Of a stretch of 44,528 bases of DNA, positions 17,292 to 24,286 are shown piece after piece (the stretch's first letter is position 1; each line of letters begins with the position of its first letter). The position numbers were made by a program, and so were the translations under genes. This DNA comes from an uncultured Acidimicrobiales bacterium (GTDB taxonomy: Bacteria > Actinomycetota > Acidimicrobiia > Acidimicrobiales > CALAML01), in NCBI GenBank assembly GCA_937925845.1, contig CALAML010000218.1, positions 1-44,528 of the forward strand, read 5' to 3'. The notes beneath the pieces are model-generated. The model was not told where the DNA came from and did no database searches. It saw only the letters and a list, made by a program, of their open reading frames with translations.

Positions 17292-18059
17292 TTGAGCGCC
17301 ACTCCGCAAGACCATCAAACCTGTATCGACGTCGCTGAGGCGGCCGGCTCTCTGCTGGTTTCACTTCGCGAGAAGCTGACCGCCGAGGGCGTCGACGGAA
17401 AGACCCTCAAGGACGAAGGCGACCGCCAAGCCCACGAGCTGATCATGGAGAAGCTTCGCGCGGTGGTTCCCGCCGACGACGCCATCCTCAGTGAGGAAGG
17501 CGCCGACGACCTGGCCCGCCTGAACGCGGAGCGGGTCTGGATCGTCGATCCGCTCGACGGCACCAGGGAGTTCAGCGAACCGCCCCGCTCGGACTGGGCG
17601 GTCCACATCGCCCTTACCATCGGCGGTATCCCCGTCGCCGGGGCCGTTGCTCTTCCGGCGCTGGGCGAAACGCTCAGCACGGTGCCAGCACCGGCGCCCC
17701 CGCCACCGATGCCGGAACGACCCCGCGTGGTCGTCAGCCGGACCCGCCCGCCTGCGGCAGCCGAAATTCTGGCCGAAGCACTCGGAGCGGAACTGGTACA
17801 GATGGGCTCCGCCGGCGCCAAGTCGATGTCGGTGCTGCGAGGCGAATCCGACGTGTACGCCCACTCCGGGGGCCAGTATGAGTGGGACAGCTGCGCTCCA
17901 GCAGCAGTAGCGGCCGCCGCCGGCATGCACGTTTCGCGCGTGGATGGCAGCCCGATGCTCTACAACAACGAGAACCCGTACCTTCCAGATCTGCTGATCT
18001 GTCGGCCAGAACTGGCCGAGCGTGCTCTCGAAGTGTTTCAGGCCAACCCGCCCGAATAG
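17292..18059 (+). CDS. cysQ: CysQ-like 3'(2'),5'-bisphosphate nucleotidase (inositol monophosphatase family)
   Basis: This is a 255-aa Mg2+-dependent phosphatase of the IMPase fold. It has the acidic SEEGADD segment, the WIVDPLDGTREF signature (metal-binding Asp residues) and the late YEWDSCAPAA motif. CysQ removes the 3' phosphate of PAP, the by-product of PAPS use; inositol phosphate or fructose bisphosphate activity cannot be excluded from sequence. It begins at TTG 17292, 5 nt after the sulfurylase-kinase stop, so the pair is an operon. This neighbourhood is the main reason for choosing CysQ over a general IMPase. Confidence 0.85.
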   Translation: MSATPQDHQTCIDVAEAAGSLLVSLREKLTAEGVDGKTLKDEGDRQAHELIMEKLRAVVPADDAILSEEGADDLARLNAERVWIVDPLDGTREFSEPPRSDWAVHIALTIGGIPVAGAVALPALGETLSTVPAPAPPPPMPERPRVVVSRTRPPAAAEILAEALGAELVQMGSAGAKSMSVLRGESDVYAHSGGQYEWDSCAPAAVAAAAGMHVSRVDGSPMLYNNENPYLPDLLICRPELAERALEVFQANPPE

Positions 18060-18185
18060 TCGGCCCGTTGCGGCGGAGCATCATGTGCGGATGACGAACA
18101 GGGGGAGATGTCCCCTTGTTCGCCACCGACAGCCCCTGATAGAACTGGCTGTCTACCGTTCAACCCCTTGAAGGAGAGCTACCCG

Positions 18186-20387
18186 TTGGCTGGTCGGGAT
18201 GCTCGACAACTGATCTTTGGCGCATTTGTACTGACGGCCCTGGCTGCAGTGCTTTCCAGCGCGGGCTGGCTGTTGGGCTTTTCGGTTGAACCGGCAGCTG
18301 CCGGTGGCCCCGACGCGCCGCGCATTATGGCCATCGGCGACTCGGTCACCATGGGCGCCACCGACCGGGTCGGCTGGCGGTATCCCTTCCAAACCCAGAT
18401 GCGGAACAACAACTGCACCTACGACATGGTCGGCCCGGACTCGTACCTGACCAACGAGGTCCGACCCGACACAGTGCGGGCCGGCTTTGACCACGACCAC
18501 GAAGCCGAGGGCCGTCGGGACTCGACCAACATCGGCGGCCAACTCCGCCAATCGGCGCCCCGCTTCAAGCCCGACGTGGCCATGCTGTACATGTCGGTCC
18601 AGGACATCACCGCCGACATCGCCCCCGACCGGGCCGCCGACGGGCTCTCGGGCATCGTGGCCCGACTCCGCGAAGGCAACCCGAACGTCACCGTCTTTGT
18701 GGCCCGCATCGCCCCGCCCCGCCCCAGCCTGGTCACCCGCACCAACCAGCACAACACCGCCCTGGCCAACCGGGCCAGCCAGCTGTCGAACGCCACCTCC
18801 CGAGTCATCGCCGTCGACATGGCGACCGGCTGGACCTTCGGCGTTCACGCCACCTCGGATGACTACGTCCACCCAGCAGCCGCCGGAGACCAGCTGATCG
18901 GCAACCGCTTCTTTACCGCCTTCGACAACGCCGGGCTGTGTCGCCCCTTCCGCAACGGCGACCGGATCCGACCCGGTGCCCCCCGAAACCTGCGGGCGAC
19001 CACAAACGGCACCAGCGTCACCCTGAACTGGAACGCGGCCTTCGACAACCAGGGGGTGAGCCGCTACGTGGTGCAGCGCAACCACCAGGCCATCCCCACC
19101 GTCGGGGTGACCGGCACCAGCTTCACCGCCACCGGCCTGCAGGCCGGGCGGGGCTACCTGTGGACGGTGTACGCCGTCGACAACGCCGGCAACCAGGGGC
19201 CCGGAGTTGAAGTGTTCAGCGGCAACGCCACCCGAACCCTGCGGAAACCCCGCTGCTGGTCGTGGCTGGCCAACGGCGTGCCTCGAGTTGGCTGGAGCAC
19301 CCACACCGCCCCCCGCATGGACATCTACGTGAACGGCGGGCTCCGCACCAACATCGCCAACAACGCGCCCTGGATCGACAACAACCCGCCCGGCGGCCTG
19401 GCCACCTACACCGCCACCATCGTGGGCGCCGACGGTTGGACCTCCCGCCAGATCTCGTGCGGAGCCCAACGCACCGCCGGCAACCCCGGGAATCAAAACG
19501 CGGTGGCCGTGCAGAGCTGTGCCTCGACCGCCACCAACAACAGCTCGATCCGGCTCACCTTTGCGCCGGCGGGCAACGACAACGCCAGCCGCTATGCCAT
19601 CTACCGCAGCCGCAACGACGGCCCCTACTTCTGGTCCGGCGTGGTCGGAGCCGCGGAGCGAAGCTTCACCAACAACAGCCTGAGCGCCGCCCGCTACCGC
19701 TACCAAGTCCGCACCATCGCCAACAACAACACCACCGCATCCCGCAACTGCACCCCCACCGCCGGCACCCAGCTGCCCCCGAACGGCGGCGGCGGAACTG
19801 GGGCCCTAGCTGTGGCCTCGTGTTCCTCCACCGCACTTACCAACCGATCGATCCGGGTGACCTGGACCCGAGCCAACAACGACAACGCCAACCGCTTCGC
19901 CATCTACCGCAGCCGCAACAACGGCCCCTACTTCTGGGCCGGCGTAACCAACACTCCCGGCACCACCTTCACCAACACCAACATCAACCCCGGCACCTAC
20001 CGCTACCAGGTCCGCACCGTCGCCAACAACAACACCACCGCATCTCGCAACTGCACCCCCACCACCGGCACCCAACTCCCACCCGATGGTGGTGGCGGAA
20101 CCAACGCGGTGGCGGCAGTCTCGTGTTCTTCCACCGCACTCACCAACCGGTCGATCCGGGTGACCTGGACCCGAGCCAACAGCGACAACGCCAACCGCTT
20201 CGCCATCTACCGCAGCCGCAACAACGGCCCCTACTTCTGGGCCGGCGCCGTCAACACCCCCACCACCACGTTCACCAACACCAACATCAACCCCGGCACC
20301 TACCGCTACCAAGTCCGCACCGTCGCCAACAACAACACCACCGCAACCCGCAACTGCACCCCAAGTGGCGGCACAACCCTCGGCTAA
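18186..20387 (+). CDS. Secreted SGNH/GDSL hydrolase with fibronectin III domain and three C-terminal repeats
   Basis: TTG 18186 is 8 nt after AAGGAGA (18171-18177) and gives an N-terminus with a signal peptide (IFGAFVLTALAAVLSS ... AAAGG). Residues ~44-250 form an SGNH esterase/lipase domain: block I GDSVTMG with the catalytic Ser, and a late DDYVHPAAAG block with Asp/His. A fibronectin III domain (PRNLRATTNGTSVTLNW) follows. Then come three 101-residue repeats, each with a Cys near its start (SCSST) and one near its end (RNCTP), suggesting one disulfide per repeat. No sortase signal or C-terminal membrane anchor is seen, so the protein is probably released or bound through its repeats. The substrate is unknown; cell-wall or polysaccharide ester bonds are plausible. 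Confidence 0.88.
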   Translation: MAGRDARQLIFGAFVLTALAAVLSSAGWLLGFSVEPAAAGGPDAPRIMAIGDSVTMGATDRVGWRYPFQTQMRNNNCTYDMVGPDSYLTNEVRPDTVRAGFDHDHEAEGRRDSTNIGGQLRQSAPRFKPDVAMLYMSVQDITADIAPDRAADGLSGIVARLREGNPNVTVFVARIAPPRPSLVTRTNQHNTALANRASQLSNATSRVIAVDMATGWTFGVHATSDDYVHPAAAGDQLIGNRFFTAFDNAGLCRPFRNGDRIRPGAPRNLRATTNGTSVTLNWNAAFDNQGVSRYVVQRNHQAIPTVGVTGTSFTATGLQAGRGYLWTVYAVDNAGNQGPGVEVFSGNATRTLRKPRCWSWLANGVPRVGWSTHTAPRMDIYVNGGLRTNIANNAPWIDNNPPGGLATYTATIVGADGWTSRQISCGAQRTAGNPGNQNAVAVQSCASTATNNSSIRLTFAPAGNDNASRYAIYRSRNDGPYFWSGVVGAAERSFTNNSLSAARYRYQVRTIANNNTTASRNCTPTAGTQLPPNGGGGTGALAVASCSSTALTNRSIRVTWTRANNDNANRFAIYRSRNNGPYFWAGVTNTPGTTFTNTNINPGTYRYQVRTVANNNTTASRNCTPTTGTQLPPDGGGGTNAVAAVSCSSTALTNRSIRVTWTRANSDNANRFAIYRSRNNGPYFWAGAVNTPTTTFTNTNINPGTYRYQVRTVANNNTTATRNCTPSGGTTLG
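19479..20387 (+). repeat. Three 303-bp in-frame repeats in the SGNH hydrolase gene
   Basis: The codon for the first Cys of each unit falls at 19518, 19821 and 20124, exactly 303 bp apart. Units 2 and 3 are nearly identical in both protein and DNA, while unit 1 is more diverged. This indicates a recent duplication of the last unit. Each unit carries the YRSRNNGPYFW and YRYQVRTVANNNTT motifs. Confidence 0.92.
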
Positions 20388-20415
20388 TTCCGGGCCTACA
20401 AAGGTCGCCGGACTC

Positions 20416-20435
20416 GCGACCACTAAAAGTGGCGC
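20416..20435. terminator. Weak hairpin between convergent SGNH and FHA genes
   Basis: GCG-A-CCACT pairs with AGTGG-CGC around an AAA loop (eight pairs, one bulged A). No T-run follows. A second small dyad, TACTC-TCGG-GAGTA, lies near 20452-20465. Confidence 0.35.
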
Positions 20436-20534
20436 TGCGACCACTCATTCTCTACTCTCGGGAGTATCAGTACTTCCCCCACCTCCGACCAGCCAAACCC
20501 GGCCCGAACGCGCTCGTGGTCATCTCTTGTGACC

Positions 20535-20615
20535 ATGGCCATCGTTCTTTTGGCCCTGGCCCTGGTGGCGATCAGCCTGGTGGTCTTTGAATTCGGCGGC
20601 GAACGAATCGGCTAG
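20535..20615 (+). CDS. Possible 26-residue membrane microprotein
   Basis: ATG 20535 to TAG 20613-20615 encodes MAIVLLALALVAISLVVFEF followed by a short polar tail (GGERIG). This is one clean transmembrane segment in an otherwise gene-free spacer; a GTG at 20529 would add two residues. There is no Shine-Dalgarno and no independent support, so this may be a chance hydrophobic ORF. Confidence 0.3.
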   Translation: MAIVLLALALVAISLVVFEFGGERIG

Positions 20616-20623
20616 ACGCGCCG

Positions 20624-21571
20624 CTACAGGGCTTCGAGGGTGACCTTGGTGTAGGCGCCAACAAACACCGGTGTGCCGAGCGGCAGCGGCTTTTCGGTAT
20701 TCGGTGCCATCGACACCGTGTGGTCGCCGAGATAGGTGCCGTTGGTCGAGTCGAGATCGGTCAGTGTCCACGACCCATCGGCGCCCTGGCGCAACATGGC
20801 GTGGCGATGCGACACCGCCGGATCGTCCATCGGCGGCGACAGATCGATTTCGGGATAGATGCCCCGGCTATCGCTGCGGCGGCCGATCAGGATCTCGTTG
20901 CCCACCAGAGTCACCCGGGACTCGCCCGGGTCGGGGTCCGGGAAGGACAGCTCTCCCCCACCGGCGACCCGCTCGAAGAAGTCACGATCCACCGAAATCA
21001 CAGCGACGGTGTCGGGCGCCGCCGTGGCCTCGCCCGTTGCTCCCGCCGGGTCCGGAGCCACCGGACCATCAGCGCCCTTCTTAAACGCCGACTCGGGAGC
21101 CTTCCCGCTCGGCTGAGGGTCACCGGGCGGAGTAGTGGGCGGCGCCACCTCGCCTGTTACCGAACCCGCAGCCGCTCCGGCCGCAGCCGCCGCAGCCCCG
21201 GCGGCGGCAGCATTGGTGGCGCTCGGTGTTGAGCCACTCGGTGTTGAGCCAGAGAGGGCTCCGCTGACCGGATCAAGTGACGCTTCCTCGGTGGGCAGGG
21301 TTCCGGAGGCAAAGTCGTAACCGCAGCTCTCGCAGAACACATCCTCTTCGGTGCGAGACACCGAACAATGGGGGCAGCTCAACCCGATCTCCGACGCCGA
21401 CTTGGCCGCATCACCCCCGCCAGTCGCGCCGGTCGCGGCAGAGGCCTCGGCGGCGCCAGCGTCGCCGGCCCCGGTCGACCCACCACCACCGGCGCTCTCG
21501 CTGATCGGGTCACCGCAGGTCGAACAGAAGTCCTCCCAGCTCGACTCATGACCATTGGGACACGTCGCCAT
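20624..21571 (-). CDS. FHA-domain protein with two N-terminal zinc ribbons
   Basis: This is a 315-aa protein. Residues 4-19 (TCPNGHES...FCSTCG) and a later CPHC...FCESCG pair look like two zinc ribbons. They are followed by an Ala/Gly/Pro linker of about 100 residues and an FHA phosphothreonine-binding domain at the C-terminus (about 210-315). FHA hallmarks are ILIGRRSDS, VSHRHAML and DSTNGTYL. It is the last gene of the five-gene signalling operon, 8 nt after the VWA gene. FHA proteins read kinase products, so the probable ligand is phosphorylated by the operon kinase. It resembles mycobacterial GarA in domain type, but I see no ETTS-like phosphorylation motif. Confidence 0.9.
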   Translation of the reverse strand: MATCPNGHESSWEDFCSTCGDPISESAGGGGSTGAGDAGAAEASAATGATGGGDAAKSASEIGLSCPHCSVSRTEEDVFCESCGYDFASGTLPTEEASLDPVSGALSGSTPSGSTPSATNAAAAGAAAAAAGAAAGSVTGEVAPPTTPPGDPQPSGKAPESAFKKGADGPVAPDPAGATGEATAAPDTVAVISVDRDFFERVAGGGELSFPDPDPGESRVTLVGNEILIGRRSDSRGIYPEIDLSPPMDDPAVSHRHAMLRQGADGSWTLTDLDSTNGTYLGDHTVSMAPNTEKPLPLGTPVFVGAYTKVTLEAL

Positions 21572-21579
21572 CGACAGAC

Positions 21580-22857
21580 CTACTTCTTGTTCACCCGCAC
21601 GGTGCGGGTGGAGCGGACATCGAGGGCCATGGCATCAACCTGAGCCACGTCCCGCTTCAATCGAACGGTGCCGGTCTTGGGGTCTTCGACCTCCACCACG
21701 TTCTGGAGCAGCTTCACCGTTTCGGAGTTGCCGGCCTCATGGGCCAACTGCACGGCCCGGCCCAACTTCACCGTGGCGTTGGCTTCATCGCCAGCCTCAC
21801 GGGCGGCCAACCCGGTGGCGATGGCATCGGCCAGCTCTTCCTGGCCGGTGTAGTGGGCCACCTCGCCGTTGATTCGGGTGGCCAGCGCCTGGTCGCCGGT
21901 CCAGACCGCCCGAACCAGCGACGCCGAAACCTGCTCGTCGTCAACCACCAGCATCACCCGGGCCGCCAGCCGCTCATCGCCCACGTTGCCCTTGGGGATC
22001 TGAATCCGGATGTGATAGTCCCGCGACTCGTCATCGGCCCAGGCGCCGAGCGGGAAGTCCCGCATCAGGGCATCGACCTGCACCGCCTTGGGCGTGAGGT
22101 CCTCAATCGTCGGCGCCACCTGCTTCACAAACTGCACGTTGGCGCCCTGGGGAGCCCAGAGCCTCAGGGCCACACGGTCGACGGCCTTGGTCATGGCCGC
22201 CTCGGTCAGGGCCCGAAACTCGTCCTCCATCTGGTCCGGGCTCGGAATGATGTCGCAGGTGCCGAGCAGCGCCGAGGAGATCTTGCGGACCTCATCCACA
22301 TCCCAGTCGGCGCCGAGGCCACGGGCGTCGCACTGGAACTTGCCGACACAGTTGGCGATGGCGGCGTCAAGCTCCCAATCCTTCTCGTGCTGGTTCTTGC
22401 CGTCGGTTAGCAGGGTGCAGTGGCTGATGGCGCCGGGGCGCTGGCTCACCAACTCGTTGGCGGCCAACAACCACTTGCCCATGGCGGTGCCACCCTTCGG
22501 GCGGACCCGAGCCACCAGCTGCTTGGCTTCGGCCCGGGTCTGCGGGCTCGACTGCACCAAGCCCACCTGCTGGGGATACAGCGGCCAGGCATTCGACGTA
22601 CCGGCCACCACGGCAAACCACACGCCATCGCGGATCACGTCGATGGCGGCCATGGTGCCCCGTCGGGCCCCCTCCATCTTGGCCCCGCCCTCTTCCTTCA
22701 TGGAGCCGGAGCAATCGATCACGATCACCTCGACCGCTTCTTGACGAGCCTTGGTCTCACCGCCCGGAGCGGCGCTCACCGTGACCACCGCATCAACGGT
22801 GTCGCCACCATCGGGCAGGTACTCGTTCTGAAACACCTGCGCACTGAAGATGGTCAT
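21580..22857 (-). CDS. VWA-domain protein (TerY-like)
   Basis: This is a 425-aa cytosolic protein with a von Willebrand A domain. The MIDAS metal site DCSGSM (Asp48, Ser50, Ser52) is intact, and later CTLLTDGKNQ supplies a further metal-site acidic residue. The C-terminal half is beta-rich with a helical end. VWA proteins next to PP2C and Ser/Thr kinases recall the described TerY-P triad. AAGAAGGGAA lies about 10 nt before ATG 22857. The 82-nt gap to the PP2C gene is the largest among the last four genes except for the one above PknG, so an internal promoter is possible. Confidence 0.85.
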   Translation of the reverse strand: MTIFSAQVFQNEYLPDGGDTVDAVVTVSAAPGGETKARQEAVEVIVIDCSGSMKEEGGAKMEGARRGTMAAIDVIRDGVWFAVVAGTSNAWPLYPQQVGLVQSSPQTRAEAKQLVARVRPKGGTAMGKWLLAANELVSQRPGAISHCTLLTDGKNQHEKDWELDAAIANCVGKFQCDARGLGADWDVDEVRKISSALLGTCDIIPSPDQMEDEFRALTEAAMTKAVDRVALRLWAPQGANVQFVKQVAPTIEDLTPKAVQVDALMRDFPLGAWADDESRDYHIRIQIPKGNVGDERLAARVMLVVDDEQVSASLVRAVWTGDQALATRINGEVAHYTGQEELADAIATGLAAREAGDEANATVKLGRAVQLAHEAGNSETVKLLQNVVEVEDPKTGTVRLKRDVAQVDAMALDVRSTRTVRVNKK

Positions 22858-22939
22858 GTCGGGATTCCCTTCTTGTATTCGTTACCGGATGGACGCTTGA
22901 GCGAGTCGTTACGTATCCCCGTCGAGAGGTCGGGGTAGA

Positions 22940-24280
22940 TCATGTCTGGGCGATCAACACGGTGATGTTGTCGTGGCCGCCGAGTTCGTTGGCCATGGCG
23001 GTGAGCGAGCGGGCCAGGGCCACCGGCGTTTCGGCGAACTCACTATGGGTCGCCACCGCCTCAGCCATCTCGGCCTCTGTCGGCCGGTAGTTCCAAAGTC
23101 CATCACTGCACAACAACAGCTTGCCGCCCGCGACCACGGTCCGGGTGGCTGTCTCCGGGTTGATCTCCACCGCGTCGGCGCCGATCCAGCGGGTGATGCT
23201 GTGAGCCCGAGGATCGGCCATGGCGGCTTCTTCGGTCATCACCCCTTCACGCACCTGCTCGGCGGCCCACGAATGGTCGAAGGTGAGCAGATGGGCGCCC
23301 TCGGTATCGATCCAATAACCCCGACTATCGCCGAGCCAACCAACGATCAGCCGGCCCTCCTCGGCGCCCGGTGCCAACAACAGCACCGACGCCACGATGG
23401 TGCACGACGGTGACGCTTCACCCTCCGGGCTCGGAGGCAGGGCGCTCACCGCGGCTTGCGCGGCCAGGATCGCTTCGACGGTAAGGGCCTCGAGAGCGGC
23501 ATCGCTGGCGGCAACGTCGGCGGCCACCGACTCGGCCAGGAAGGCACTGGCGGTATCGGCAGCCAACTGGCTGGCATCCTCGGAATGGGCCGTGGTCGAC
23601 ACCCCGTCACACACCACCAGCACCCGGAAGCCGTCGCCAGTCGACATGGCGAAGGAGTCCTCGTTGTGGCGATGGCGCTTGCCGCGATCACTCACCCCGG
23701 CCAAGGCGCCGAGATCGGTTTCGGTGTGATCGCGTTCGGCCGGCTGCTTATAGCCGCACTGCGAGCAGTAGCCGTCGTCGGTGATCTCGCTGCCATCGGC
23801 GGCACACGACACACACGGCGGCAGTGGCTTGGCATCGGGGGTGGCGATCGGTGGAGCTCCCCCACCGGTCAGATCCCCACCACAGGCCTCACACCACTTG
23901 GCTTCGGGACCCACCACCTCGTTGCAGGCGGGACACACCGGAGCGGCCTCGGCAACTTCGGCAACTTCGCTTCCGACGACGGCGCCGGCGGTATCGCCCT
24001 CCACCAGCGGAGCATCCGGGTCATAGGGGGGATCCGGTGGATCCGAGACCAACGCGGCACCTACGCTCGGAGCCGGTGGCGCATCGGCCGCTTCCGGAGG
24101 TGGCGGCGACTCATCAGCGGCCAAGCCCTCGGCCACCGGCGGTGGTGGCGACTGATTGGCACCGGCCTGATCGATACCGGACTGGTCCGCGGTTGTTGCG
24201 GGATCGACCGTGGCGGGATCGACCGTGGCGGGATCGTTGATGGCGTTGCCTGGCTCTTCTTCGGCGGTGGGGTCAGACAT
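22940..24280 (-). CDS. PP2C-family protein phosphatase with N-terminal zinc ribbons
   Basis: A 446-aa Ser/Thr phosphatase. Residues 1-112 are acidic, Pro/Ala-rich and include a short DPATV repeat. Two zinc modules follow: C116/C119/C130/C133 and C156/C159/C172/C175 (ending DDGYCSQCG). The PP2C domain occupies about 192-446, with GVSDRGKRHRHNEDS, VCDGVS, LGDSRGYWID, CSDGLW and GHDNITVLI supplying the two-metal Asp ligands. The gene starts 6 nt after the kinase stop, so the two are co-translated. It is the probable eraser for the adjacent kinase. The second zinc module closely resembles those of the kinase. Confidence 0.93.
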   Translation of the reverse strand: MSDPTAEEEPGNAINDPATVDPATVDPATTADQSGIDQAGANQSPPPPVAEGLAADESPPPPEAADAPPAPSVGAALVSDPPDPPYDPDAPLVEGDTAGAVVGSEVAEVAEAAPVCPACNEVVGPEAKWCEACGGDLTGGGAPPIATPDAKPLPPCVSCAADGSEITDDGYCSQCGYKQPAERDHTETDLGALAGVSDRGKRHRHNEDSFAMSTGDGFRVLVVCDGVSTTAHSEDASQLAADTASAFLAESVAADVAASDAALEALTVEAILAAQAAVSALPPSPEGEASPSCTIVASVLLLAPGAEEGRLIVGWLGDSRGYWIDTEGAHLLTFDHSWAAEQVREGVMTEEAAMADPRAHSITRWIGADAVEINPETATRTVVAGGKLLLCSDGLWNYRPTEAEMAEAVATHSEFAETPVALARSLTAMANELGGHDNITVLIAQT

Positions 24281-24286
24281 GGGCGC

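Noticed and set aside
18108..18185. N-terminal extension of the SGNH hydrolase from ATG 18108.
   Set aside because: The strong AAGGAGA before TTG 18186 and the signal peptide position indicate the shorter start.
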